A DNA stretch of 64,000 bases, from the NCBI RefSeq assembly GCF_020382885.2, contig NC_058504.1:18735019-18799018 (forward strand), in the 5' to 3' direction. Position numbers and translations under genes: made by a program. The stretch is from Scatophagus argus (taxonomy: Eukaryota > Chordata > Actinopteri > Scatophagidae). Positions 13,474 to 24,057 of the stretch are shown here, piece after piece. The notes below the pieces were generated by a model. The model did no database searches, was not told the origin of the DNA, and was given only the letters and a program-made list of their open reading frames with translations. The first letter of the stretch is position 1; each line of letters begins with the position of its first letter.

Positions 13474-13479
13474 TTTATT
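13474..13479 (-). terminator. Poly(A) signal of her11-type gene
   Basis: AATAAA on the minus strand (TTTATT on plus), about 155 bp past the stop codon of the her11-type gene. It is the nearest canonical signal and would give a short 3' UTR. Confidence 0.6.
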
Positions 13480-13634
13480 TATAAGAAGAAATTGAAAATA
13501 TAGACATTTAATAATATGTACACTATACATTCCCAGCATGGAGGGTTTCCCGTCCTCTCCTCAGACAATGGTCGCAGCTCGTCCCCACCAGGTGGCTCTG
13601 CTGCCCTCAGTTTGTCAGTCTCTGGTCCACTTCA

Positions 13635-15076
13635 CTAAAACCAAGGCCTCCACATGGGTGAGGAGGAGCTTGACGGCGACCCCTCCCTCAGTGCAGGGTG
13701 TGGAGGGGGGCAGAGGAGGGCAGGAGGGCCAGAGTGAGGGACGGTGGGTGAGAAACTAAAGAAGGAGGTGTTGGAAGACAGAGGTGACAAGCTGGGTGGG
13801 AAGGAGAAGTGAGAGGCAAATGACGGGAAAGGAGGAGAGGTGGCATACGTGGAGAAAGAGGGAGAGAGCCAGGGAGAGGGAGGAGGGGACAGGTAGCCGT
13901 GACATGGTGTGGAGCAAGAGTGAGGCTGAAATGGAGACTGAGATGGAAGCAACAACTTTGGAGACTCTTCTTTGCTGTCAGATGTGCAGATGGCGTCACC
14001 AGATGTTGCGTGCAGCTGCTCAGCCGTCTCGGTCTCTGTCACCCTCTGACTGCGGTCTGGTTTTGTACTGTTTGACTGCTGGCTCTCTGTGTGATGTTTC
14101 AGCCTTTCAATCAGGCTTGTTCTCTGTGACGGCGTAATTTTGTGCATGTAGTAGGTCAGCTGGGCCACACACTGCTGAAAGCCTGCACTCTCTATGGTAA
14201 ACAGAGTAGGAGCAATAGACTCTGGGTGATGAAGGCTTCCCACAGGAGCACAAATCCTCATGTCAGTGTTAGCAGCATCTGTAACAAGTGAAAAGGCCAG
14301 GGTGAGGGCTAAAACAAGAGTGTGAGGTTAAAACGCTGCAGCAGAGAGAGGGATTTTCAAGAAGATTTTTTTTATGTTTATCTGACTGACCATTGCTCAG
14401 GTTCTCCCCCTGTGTCCACTTCTGAAGATATTTCACAGCCAAGTCAAGAATCTCTGCTTTCTCTATTTTTGGATTCTGCAGTCGCTGTGAGTGATAACAG
14501 TGAAATGGGAGAGAGAAAAAAACAATTCCTCACTATAAGGTTTATGATTCCCTGTACATGTAAACGCTGATGAGACTTTCTCGACATGACTCACTGGATC
14601 AGATGTGTGGTTCAGCAGCAGACTTCTCAGCTCAGCTAGACTTTGATTGATTCGATCTCTTCTCTTCTTCTCCACAACGGGTTTCAGAACCTAGAAGGAG
14701 ATAAACATTATCATGTGTTGGTATGGTGAAGTCATGTCACTCATACACGTGATCTACATGTATAGAGATGCAACTGGTGATACAAAGTTGTAATTTATAA
14801 CATCTGATTTTATGGATACTAAACAGTCAGTGCTAAGAAAATCATACAGGTTGCCAGTCGTGTTTGTGGTTAAAAATGTTATTAATTCATGGATAAACCT
14901 GGCAACCCAATAATGTCTCATTCGTGGCTTAAAACTGCTCAGTAAAGACTTGTTATATAAAAGTTACAACTTAGAAACCCTTTGTGGTAGTGTGATGGAA
15001 TGTATAGATTTGAAGTTCTTACCCTTTTTCTGGTCTTTCCATCTTCAGGAGTTGGATTTTGTAGCTTCCTGGTCAT
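13635..15076 (-). CDS. her11: Hairy/E(spl)-type bHLH-Orange repressor, her11 (her1/11) type
   Basis: Four coding exons: 15076-15023, 14690-14595, 14484-14391 and 14278-13635, giving about 295 residues. The basic region has the hairy-family proline followed by EKKRRDRINQSL; the helix-loop-helix runs on to KIEKAEILDLAVKYLQ in exon 3 (about residues 20-80). An Orange domain follows near residues 110-145 (AGFQQCVAQLTYYMHK). The long Ser/Pro-rich tail ends in WRPWF, the Groucho/TLE-recruiting motif. Such proteins bind N/E-boxes as dimers and repress transcription in the nucleus. The start was chosen as the first ATG of an 18-codon exon 1 with a good donor. Exon 2 is exactly 96 nt, as in the her5 gene opposite. 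The family is certain; the her11 rather than her1 name rests on the head-to-head partner and the Xq26-type synteny. Confidence 0.88.
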
Positions 15077-15137
15077 GTTTGGTCCAAACGACCTGAGTGG
15101 AGGCTGCAGCAGTTGAAACAGCCTCCTGCTGCCTGCT

Positions 15138-15189
15138 GGCGCTTTTAAGTACCGACCTCATGCTGCCTCTGATTGGCTGACAGGTGTGA
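15138..15189 (-). promoter_or_regulatory. Core promoter of her11-type gene: T-box site, CCAAT box, TATA-like box
   Basis: Reading towards the gene: a T-box half site TCACACCT (15182-15189), then a CCAAT box (ATTGG on plus at 15172-15176), then a TTAAAA TATA-like box (15143-15148), about 70 bp before the ATG. Spacing fits a focused promoter. T-box regulation of segmentation her genes by Tbx6/Ntl-type factors is known in fish; its use here is inferred. Confidence 0.6.
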
Positions 15190-15596
15190 GTGACGACACT
15201 TTAGTCGAAAATGTCCTCAGCTAACTTTTTAATGGGCCACGGATAAAATCGAAACTCAAGTCGAAACAGTGATCCGTTAGTGCTGTGTCTTTAAAATACC
15301 TTCGAGAACAATACTATTAAAGGCAATCATATTATCAGTAGGTAACCAATGGCATATTTGCACAAACGATAACATCAGGCGTAGTTTTATAGTTTCTATA
15401 TTAAGCTTAAAAATTCAGTGTCTTTATTTCAGTGTCTTCCTACACAGGAAGTAAATGTGGAAAATGAATGTAACGAGTCTGGATGTCCATCTCTACATCA
15501 TCATCATTTAGGCCGCTAATTTAATTAGGCTGAGCTTTATTCGTGACTTTTGAGGCTTCTCCGTGAAGTGAGACTATGGGAAACATTTTTTTTTCT

Positions 15597-15604
15597 CGTG
15601 GGAA
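15597..15604 (+). promoter_or_regulatory. RBPJ/Su(H)-type site CGTGGGAA
   Basis: An exact match to the high-affinity Notch-effector consensus YGTGGGAA, in the her11-her5 intergenic region about 520 bp upstream of the her11 start. A single 8-mer can occur by chance; family knowledge (Notch control of her genes) makes it plausible. Confidence 0.4.
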
Positions 15605-15877
15605 CAGAAATGAAGTGAGAAAGTGAGCAAATGAGGACATTTTACGATGTGTGAGACATCAACACTTTGCACTGAGTGTTAAGAAAGACCCATTTTGGGC
15701 CCATATGAAGACACTTTAATTTAAATTCTAGAAGCTTATGTATTTGCTTGTTTTTTGTTTTGTTGTTGTTGTTGTTGCTGTTGCTTTTATTTTTTGCATA
15801 CATCCATGATGATAGGCCTAAACAAAGTAGATGTATGGACCACAAAAGGGAACAGGTCCAGTCTGAGAGACGTGATG

Positions 15878-15902
15878 AGGTGTGAGGATGATTATTACAC
15901 CT
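15878..15902. promoter_or_regulatory. Convergent T-box site pair
   Basis: AGGTGTGA at 15878-15885 and TTACACCT (inverse of AGGTGTAA) at 15895-15902 form a near-palindrome with a 9-bp spacer. T-box factors of the Brachyury/Tbx6 group bind AGGTGT half sites, singly or as inverted pairs. The pair lies about 800 bp upstream of her11. Confidence 0.5.
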
Positions 15903-16140
15903 GAGTGTTAAGTGTGCGCCGCTTCAGGTCAGCTTGATGCCTGATGTTTAGACTTCACACCCGATCCCCCTCCCCTCAAATCCGTTTGATTTGAACTCTT
16001 TTTGTCAGTGTGGCCGACACACCCGACGGGTCACGATATTAGAAGTCTACGGTCCATTTCTCTGCCACCAAAGAGGCGCGTCTTCACTAATTAGCTTCCA
16101 TCACAGGCTCAGGCGAGCATATTATAGGACTTATTGGCTC

Positions 16141-16146
16141 CACGTG
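16141..16146. promoter_or_regulatory. E-box CACGTG
   Basis: Palindromic class B E-box in the shared her promoter region, a known binding type for Hes/Her dimers. It could serve auto- or cross-repression. A second copy is at 17085-17090. Confidence 0.3.
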
Positions 16147-16622
16147 GCTCAAAAAGGCTGTGTGTGTGTGTGTGTGTAGAGACAGTCCACATCTGGACTA
16201 TGGAAGTTGTATAGGTTCAAATCTGTCCCATGAAGTGAGTTTCCTTCGTTACCAAGAGTGATCTCCGAGCCTCCACTAATCGCCCTTCTCTTTGAAAACG
16301 GAAGTATCATCGCCTCTGAAAAGCCACTTAATCGGATCCCTGTGATCGGATCATCCCGGTGTTATCTCCACACTTGAGCCTATTATGGGGATCAGGGTGA
16401 CAATAAATGCAGTGAGGGGTGTGTGTGTGTGTGTGTGTGTGTGGGAGGGGGGGGCACTACCCCCAAACTCAAAGCTCATTCAGTCAACCTTTGAAATGAC
16501 ACTTCTTAGAAACAGAAACTGAGTATTAAAACATGTGGCCGCTCCTGCACAGATCTTGCGCCATGCTCAGTCTCACCCACCGATCAGACAAACACACAAA
16601 CGCTCCTTCACACGACACGTTC

Positions 16623-16630
16623 AGGTGTGA
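16623..16630 (+). promoter_or_regulatory. T-box half site AGGTGTGA
   Basis: A third exact copy of AGGTGTGA on the plus strand in the her11-her5 interval, about 980 bp upstream of her5. Confidence 0.35.
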
Positions 16631-16665
16631 ATCGGCCAGTTTGGCTCTATAACCCCTGTTTGGAG

Positions 16666-16700
<35 letters not shown>

Positions 16701-17084
16701 GGGGTGTTATCATAACATTCCTGTATTTTTAGCAGTCTTCTCATAGGCAAATTTTGTAGCCTACTTTTCATTCCACTTTTAATTTGTCTGACAGGCTGAA
16801 GGATCTCATTCTTCCTAAACTAATTAACCATTTATATAAAAAAAACTTGGGTTAGCTGGAAAACGGAGTGTCACAAAGCTGAAAACAGGACTGTTTTTCT
16901 TAGCTCATGAAAACGAACTTTTCGGTGGTTCTCTCACGACAGCGACACCACAAACACGCCATCATCTCACGAAACACGAGTCATTGCTGTAGATTAAACC
17001 ACACAACAGTATGTAGTCGGAAGCAATTAAACATAGTGCAACATTAAACAACTGAAAATATAAAATGAAACACATAAATTAATG

Positions 17085-17090
17085 CACGTG
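17085..17090. promoter_or_regulatory. E-box CACGTG
   Basis: Second palindromic E-box of the interval, about 520 bp upstream of the her5 start. N-box-like CACGAG words also occur at 16975-16980 and 17585-17590, the latter only 22 bp before the her5 ATG. Confidence 0.3.
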
Positions 17091-17490
17091 TAAAACTGGC
17101 AGGGCCAGTTTACAGCAGAATGAGTACTTTTCCTAACACTAAAAACTTTGCAATGAACACTGAGTACTTTTAGCGAGTAATTATTCCCCCATCACTGCTG
17201 ATACCGCTGTATCGGAATGACTTGAAGCAAGAAAATGATTTTTCATGATTTAGGTGAACTAACCCTTTAATGCACTGAGAAACCCAAACACAGACCACAG
17301 AGTAAACCCCGTCTATTTGAGGTTACTCAGTTAAATTTTCACATTTTCAGGCACTTCCGTTCTGCAAACGATATGACTCGCGATCGGCTGCAGAGTTCAG
17401 CTCAAGTCAAAGTAAAGGACTGCACTTGCGTAAACATTTTCTTCAGTGCCAGGGCCGCGTGCTGCTGAATGAATGAGAGGCGTGTCCCGC

Positions 17491-17500
17491 GGGGGCGGGG
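17491..17500 (+). promoter_or_regulatory. GC box of her5-type gene
   Basis: GGGGGCGGGG, a Sp/KLF-type site about 110 bp upstream of the her5 ATG in a locally GC-rich stretch. No clear TATA box is seen on this side. Confidence 0.45.
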
Positions 17501-17611
17501 CTATCCGCAGGCACATTAACAAATTGCCAGGAGGAAACAAACATGCCATTTTCATTTTGATTTCGCTGTAAGGAGACAAACAGACACGAGCCAACTTTTT
17601 TTTTTGTCAAC

Positions 17612-18432
17612 ATGAAGGCCTTTTCTCCAGAGTCTCCTCGCCAAAGGACCGTGAGAAAGGTACGCTGCTGCACTTTGCACTTTTTAAGGCTTTCTTTCAT
17701 GTTGTTCGCGGTTATCATTGTAATATTTTCGGGTTTTTTTCCCCAAAGTTCTCAAAACCCCAGATGGAGAAACGCAGACGGGAGCGGATCAACCACAGTC
17801 TGGAGACATTACGACTCATGATGCTGGAGAACACCAGCGATGAGGTAAAACCCGTGCGTCACGACTTTGTTTGACTCTAATCCTGATGTCCTCTAATGTC
17901 AGGCTATTGCTCTATACTTTATGCCTGATTAGTTCTCTCACATTACTCCGTTCAGAGCCTGAAGAATCCAAAGGTGGGGAAGGCAGAAATTCTGGAGAGT
18001 GTTGTCCAATTCCTGAAGACAACGAAAGAGGTGGACCGGGCTCACCGGGGCGCAAAAACGGACCTGTCCAGGGCGCAGAGCCCGACCTGTGCCAGCCAAC
18101 ACAACTACCGTGACGGCATGAGGTCCTGCCTGCTGAGGGTCAGTCACTTCATAGCCAGCAAGACCCAGGAGTTAATGGAAACCGGTGGCGATGTCACCCA
18201 GGCTTCTCCCCCGAGCCACCCCCCCTCCTCCCCCGGACACGTCCACAGGTCACGGATACCCTGTCCTGCTGGTGACCCCTCTGCTGTGTCTCCTCAGCTC
18301 CAGTATCACGGGATCGCTCGCTCACACCTTACCCGGATGAGCGGCCTCCACTGTGACACCAGGGAGCTGGTCTCCCCCACGGCAGCCTCCACGCACATCA
18401 CCGATCTCGTGTGGAGGCCCTGGCCTCAGTGA
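17612..18432 (+). CDS. her5: Hairy/E(spl)-type bHLH-Orange repressor, her5 type
   Basis: Three coding exons: 17612-17659, 17749-17844 and 17956-18432, giving 206 residues. The basic region reads KPQMEKRRRERINHSLETLR with the family proline; the HLH ends near KAEILESVVQFLKTTKE (about residue 75). A short Orange domain follows at about 94-120 (around MRSCLLRVSHFIASKTQ). The C-terminus is WRPWPQ, a Groucho-binding WRPW motif with two extra residues. Exon 2 is 96 nt and both introns are phase 0, as in the opposite her11-type gene. Length, head-to-head pairing and WRPWP end fit fish Her5, a repressor used at the midbrain-hindbrain boundary. Her7-like identity is the main alternative, since her1/her7 is a similar pair. 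Confidence 0.87.
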
Positions 18433-18839
18433 CACTTTGACACAGATGTTTATTTTGACAGGCTCGGTGTTGTTGATGCCGACAGACTGTAAATATGTAT
18501 TTTATTGTACAGGCTTGATTCTTTTGTACAGTGAAGCTATTTTTAAGTTATCCACTTTCACGAGGCCTTTTTGCTTTAAGGTTCTCCTTATTTCCACGCG
18601 CGCTGTATTTACTTCTTCTTTTGGAGCTGAGCTGTAAATATGTGACGGTGTAGGCGGCAGTGTCCGCAGGTGGTTTTTTTAATACATGAGTACACAGGAA
18701 ACGCGTGCGTAAAAAAATCTGCTTCGATTTTTGTAGCTTGATCAGGTTTACGATTTTATTTTTTATTTTTTCCTGTCCTTGCTTTGAGATGTATATGTGA
18801 GACATGATTGTGCTTGCTGAATTCTCTGTCCACGTTTAC

Positions 18840-18845
18840 AATAAA
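18840..18845 (+). terminator. Poly(A) signal of her5-type gene
   Basis: AATAAA about 410 bp after the stop codon, preceded by AU-rich 3' UTR with several TTTTT and ATTTA-like words, in keeping with an unstable transcript. Confidence 0.65.
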
Positions 18846-19820
18846 AGTACAATTTCCTGATCTTCCCGGATCCGGAGTGGCCAATTCGCTGTGTGAATAG
18901 CTTGTACTTGAGGAGCCTTCCAGCTGCCTCTTGAATCAAAGTGGGGTACACCCACAGGACAGTTAGCACATACTTTGTCCGGTTTGGACAGCAGTTATTT
19001 CTATTGATATGATGAGGGTGGTGAGTGCAGTTTTTCAGGTGTACAAAAGCACATGAGAGCAGTCATTCACACACTGTCCAGCATGCAGACTGCTTCAGGT
19101 GTGGCAGCTCCCAATCTACAAACTCTACAGCTCAGACCCAGCATCTACGGCTGTGTGTGTGTGTCCAGTGTGAGGTTTGATCTTTTCGATTTAAAACAAA
19201 TCAGTGCAATCGACGCTGCGTGCCAACTGTCTGTTGTGTACCACAGTTGTATCTTATCTCTGAAACCAAACCAAGAGCGCGCATCTGCATTTCCCTGTCA
19301 GCCGATCTTTCTTAATTAGGGTCGCAATAACATAGTTGATCTGTCTGGTAGAAATGCTGCCCAGTCCATTTACGATTTTGCCAACAAAAAATAAATGATG
19401 TTGCAAACAAAGACTGCAGTTAAAAGATGTTTTACAAGTCAGGCTATTTCACGGAATCTGAAGTGTTTTTAGTAGATGGGATGAAACTGTTTGCTGGGGA
19501 GTGTTGACGGTGTGTTAATGGCTTTTCTACATGTGAAAAAGTAAGTAAATCAACACATCAACAGACTGGTGTCATAAGTGCTGTGTGAAGTGGCCATTTT
19601 TCTTTTACTGTAAATACCAGAGCAATGCAGCTGTTAACAGCTCATTTAAATCATCACAACAACTGACTTACGACTGAGTTTAAGTTGGTGAAGATTATTA
19701 TTATTATTGTTGATAAAGCAGGGAATCTCTGCTGTCTTTCCACATGTCCTCCATCGGCATGTCATTTGGACACGCGACATCTTCAGTGTTAGAAACTTCC
19801 GATCAGGATAAGATCATTTC

Positions 19821-19867
19821 ATTATTATTTTTATTATTATTGTTATTATTATTATTATTATTATTAT
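19821..19867 (+). repeat. (TTA)n microsatellite
   Basis: Imperfect TTA/ATT trinucleotide run in the her5-pfdn6 interval. Confidence 0.85.
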
Positions 19868-21559
19868 ACAGCCATGATGTGGAAATTAAATTGTGATTAC
19901 ACAGTTCTATTATATATTATATTATAGTTTTTATATTTAGGCTGTGCTGGATAAGTTAATCAAGTACTCAAAAATAATCTATAGAATAAAAAATAAAGTA
20001 GTCGTTTAACTAATCAACATAAATAACAAGCAAAGCGAAACAAACAAACGGTCATCGGGTCTCAACAGGCACTGCCCCGGCACTTTCTTTGCTTGAATCA
20101 CTTTTTATCAGAGACTGTACGTCTGCAGATATTTAACTTGAATATACGAACATTTTTCTGAGATGAGAAGTGAAATTCACTATTCAAGCTTTCCCGTGAG
20201 GCTTTGCTTGGGTTTGCTATGGGATACTCACATTCCTTCCTAACCTTTCTGAAAACGTCCCTTTTCAAAGCAGGTGTTAGTCCCGCTGGGCTGATCTCTG
20301 GACAGGATGCTCTTTTGTGCGCTTTTAAGCGCAGATCTGCTAAAGAACAGCCCACAGGACTAAGTAAATCAATTAAAGCTGCAACCAGATTAGGGTTTCA
20401 TCCGAGAGGACGTCTGTGTAAATGGAGCTCAACCTGATGGCAGTGGCAGAATTTATTGTCAGTGTGAAGGGAATAAGGATTAGTCCAATGTGGATGCATC
20501 TTAAAGGTCTTTAGTGTGTTTACTTTAGGCAAAAACATGAGGACATTTCATCCCAGACAGACCGCAGAATGACCTTAAGACAAGAAATTTGTCCCCCACC
20601 ACACCACACTGCACTAAACTTCAGTCAGCTGTTGTCTCTGTGGGACTGACTGTTGGTTTTTATCACATTGATGCGAGTACAACAGCCTAAACGTGAAGTG
20701 ACAAAACACCTTTTGGCCTCACTAACAAACCATTTGATAGCGACAGTTCACAGCTGGCTGTATATATACATATATATAGATATACACTGTGGGCACCTAC
20801 TCCTCCTGGAGTAATTTAATGCTGTTACTTAGCTCTTAGCTGGTGGATTTTCTTTGGCTGTCAAAGTCGTTGTCCTGCGTTTGTAAATAACCTTTAACGA
20901 ATCGAATCGCCATGTTTAACAGAACTTCCGAGATTATGGGGTTTTTTTAGATTTATTTTGGAAAAGGTGTATCGGCCCGGGACACCAGTGGCCACGTGTC
21001 GGACAGTTTTTGAAGCCTGCTAGGCCCATTAAAAGAGCGCCATACGTCAGGGTGTTAATGGGTTGGCTGCTGCCCACGCGCCAGAGGTGACAGGCTCGTG
21101 CACGAAAACAGCCCTTTGTGTTGCAGTGTTATTATTGCGCGCGCGTGCGTGTGTGCTTGTCAGGTATTTGTAACCAAAATTCAACAAGGCTCTAAAACCT
21201 GTACTTGTAAGCTCCTATTTCCGTGCAGCCCCATTTTTTGGAGCAAAACAATCTCATCTCGTTCAGTGTGTGTAATCATTCTGAGCTTTGGCTTAAATGT
21301 GCTTCCCAGAACGTTGGAAACCAGGATCGGGTGTGCGTTGGTTTGCTACAGACATTGTATCATTTTTAAATTAATTTATGAACACATTTTCTCATGTTAA
21401 ATTGTAGTCTACTGGCGTCATGAACGGTGTGACATAGTGCAACGTACACTTCAGGTGATTCAGACCTGGGAAATTAGCAAAGATTTAACTCATTACACAG
21501 GGTAATTCCAACCATAACCGTTTACCATAAATGTTAAGTCAGACTTGATATCTTGGCTG

Positions 21560-21780
21560 TTTGTCCTGATTTTGCAGTGGGTCATTAATGAGGTTTTTAT
21601 TGATAATACTTTGTACATCATGGCTCATGTTGCCAAAATCCTCAGCTGGTGGTAGACGGTGTGGGAAAGCACATTCATTAACATGAACAATGCTGCACCG
21701 CTGTGCTTTTTGTCATTGCTGCCACTGTTGGGTGGGGGGCCACCAGCCTGCCCCTGCAATTAATGTAAATGTACAACAGA
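21560..21780. promoter_or_regulatory. Candidate conserved non-coding element
   Basis: A repeat-free, moderately GC stretch with several TAAT/ATTA cores (gtcattaatgagg, cattcattaacatg, gcaattaatg) between her5 and pfdn6. No coding signal. Candidate enhancer by appearance only. Confidence 0.25.
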
Positions 21781-21893
21781 AGCAAGCACAAACACACACA
21801 GAGGCACAGCACAATCCTATGTTGTGTAATCCATCAGTTAAATATTAGGCTGAGGCAATTAAAACTAAAGGGAAACCATTCGTGAAAAACATG

Positions 21894-21899
21894 TTTATT
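21894..21899 (-). terminator. Poly(A) signal of pfdn6
   Basis: AATAAA on the minus strand, about 185 bp past the pfdn6 stop codon. Confidence 0.65.
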
Positions 21900-22018
21900 A
21901 GTAACAAGAGAAAAGTCACAGTCAACACACTGCCAACGAAAGTCAAGATACAAGCAGAATTTACTCAGCTTTATGCTGTAGGTTTACATTACATTACGAC
22001 TAGCCACTTTTATGTAAT

Positions 22019-22020
22019 CT

Positions 22021-22060
<40 letters not shown>
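22019..22060 (+). repeat. (TG)n(AG)n microsatellite in the pfdn6 3' UTR
   Basis: About 13 TG units followed by about 8 GA units, just past the pfdn6 stop codon. Confidence 0.85.
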
Positions 22061-22061
<1 letters not shown>

Positions 22062-22081
22062 CATGCAGCTGTAAGCCTTGA

Positions 22082-23696
22082 TCAGGCTTTGCCAACAGCC
22101 AGGCCCTGAGCTTTCTGAAACTCCTGCTGTAAACTGGCCAAGACTTCTCGATGCTGCTCAGATTTCTTTTCCAAGTCCTTCAGGTGCGTTTCATACCTTT
22201 GACTGAGGACAAAAAAAAAAAGAAAAAAAGACATAAAAGATTAAACATTTACATACATCAAATATGTTCACACTTGAGATGTTGGACAGAGAGATAAATA
22301 AAACAATAAAACGCAGAAATATGTTAATGAGTCTAAGGGCGAATTAGTAGTGAGTCTACTGATAGTGACACTCATGGGTCCTTGTTGCTATTTCACTTGA
22401 TTCCAACAGAGGGCGCTACATTCATTCAGACTGGACTAATGGCCTCTGGTAGACTCATACTCAATCAATTTATTAGTCACATTAGTGGTTGTAGACAGAG
22501 ACATGAGTAAGGATGAATGCTTTAAAAAAGAGAAAAACTGATCAGAGTGGGCATCTAAACATTTAGTCACAAGGGTCAGTTCAAAGGCAGCACTCCCTGC
22601 AGGTGACCCTGACATCCTTTCTTATCCCACCTGTTTTCATAAATACATTTGTAGAGTCATACTCCTGCCATACTTTGTATATTCCAGCTGTGTCACACCT
22701 CTTTTATAAGACATGGGTGCCAAAACGACTTTTGCAAAGGATACACCTGTGCATTCTCTCTTACAGCTCCACCAGTAAGCCTACTATCTCAAGCTGCAAT
22801 TTAAGAAATGAGATATCCATAAAAGATGGTACATTGAAATCGATTTCCAGATCACAAACAGGAGGACAGAGGAGATGAGGGGACACAAAACAGCAAAATA
22901 AGGAAGAACCCCATGTGAACGGTGGGGACAATATTTGGACGAAGACCCAGTCCCTGAACTGGGACACGATTCCTGAAGCAGTTTAGAGCAGGTGTGGATC
23001 AGCATAGTACTGCATGTTGACATTATTAGGAACTGAGACGCAGTTTTCTTTTTTTTTACTTACCTGGTGGGACTGGATGAACTCTAACAGAAGAATAAAC
23101 TTAGACTTACATCTCTCCATTGATGTACTCCAGCCTTTTTGTGACTGTGGCTTTGGCCTCATCCAGGTCTTGCTTCACTAATACTGGACCGATAAGCTTA
23201 TAAACTGTGTTTGTGCTATCCAGCAGATCAAACTCCTGAAAAGACAAAAAGAGATTAGATTTAAAACTGATCAGTCTTGACCAGGCGAGTAACACTGATA
23301 CCAGTCGTGACAGAGAAAAAATCTTTTGAAAAGGGAAAAGAAAAGTTAGTTACCTCTTTGACAATGTTGTTCTCTGTCAGCTGCGTCTCCAGCTTTTGTC
23401 TGGCTGACATGCTCTTGCTAACATCTGAACAAAAGACAGATACTAGTAAATAAATCTATTGAGTCTATTTTTTTTATGTAATGGCAGTATTCTTGCAACT
23501 ACAAATAATAGTTTAAAATTACAATTAATGGATAACGAACTCATTTAACGCGACCAGGTGTCCTAATATGGTTAGTTCGCTTGCCACAACATGGCACGGC
23601 AGAGAAACCATGCAATACTAAATAGTACCTACCTTTCTGAATCACTGTATATTTTTCTAATTCAGCTTTCAGCTTCTTTTGAATGGCGTCTGCCAT
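22082..23696 (-). CDS. pfdn6: Prefoldin subunit 6
   Basis: Four exons: 23696-23633, 23424-23354, 23235-23111 and 22202-22082, giving 126 residues, close to the human 129. Prefoldin is the cytosolic hexamer that passes unfolded actin and tubulin to the CCT chaperonin; subunit 6 is a beta-type subunit. The protein starts MADAIQKKLKAELEKY and has the highly conserved block QLTENNIVKEEF followed by GPVLVKQDLDEA. Two terminal coiled-coil helices flank a short beta-hairpin region, and the second helix ends in LQQEFQKAQ. The start ATG is the only one before the conserved first helix. It is divergent with emc5. The human gene lies in the MHC region of chromosome 6, so its position here is notable. 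Confidence 0.93.
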
Positions 23697-24057
23697 GTCT
23701 GTGTTTGATCGTTAAACTAGTATAGACGGTCCAAATGTATTAAAAAGATATGAGGCTAAATGTGGTATGACATGAAAGCGCAATGTTAGCTAACAGGAAA
23801 GGACAGAGGCTACAGCGGATGTTACCCTTTCCCTTCAAAGTAAGAGCTCGCCACTATTTTTGGGTTATGTCCATGACAAATAAATTAGTTCATCATAAAA
23901 TTTCAAATTGGATATACTCTCACTGATTTTATGTAGTTGTTGATGTTTTTGACCATCTATATGATACATTCATGTTCATAACTTGGTCATGTTCGCGGCT
24001 GTTTTTACGACATTGTTTTACGACACTGCACACAGTCGCTCATCTCCCTGGTTTAAA
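23697..24057. promoter_or_regulatory. Bidirectional promoter interval of pfdn6 and emc5
   Basis: Only 361 bp separate the two start codons, so both 5' UTRs and both promoters must lie here. No TATA box is evident on either side, as is usual for housekeeping gene pairs. Confidence 0.65.

Larger units (their letters stand above)
15077..17611. promoter_or_regulatory. Shared divergent promoter region of her11 and her5
   Basis: The 2.5 kb between the two start codons contains no gene. It holds T-box, RBPJ, E-box, N-box and GC-box motifs (listed separately) and three TG microsatellites (16158-16177, 16417-16443, 16669-16697). The divergent layout allows shared enhancers, which is known for fish her gene pairs. 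Confidence 0.7.
18846..21893. other. Intergenic region between her5 and pfdn6
   Basis: No gene seen. It contains a TTA microsatellite (19821-19867) and repeat-free stretches that look like non-coding regulatory sequence, notably 20330-20520, 20950-21080 and 21560-21780. The middle one has an E-box CACGTG and a CACGCG word. Confidence 0.6.

Noticed and set aside
13784-14137. 117-codon plus-strand frame
   Set aside because: It is the antisense shadow of the Ser/Pro-rich last exon of the her11-type gene; its Arg/Glu richness is the reverse image of that codon use.
17116-17180. AGTACTTTT-rich words suggesting a family C fragment upstream of her5
   Set aside because: Too short and diverged to assign; the words are AT-rich and could arise by chance.
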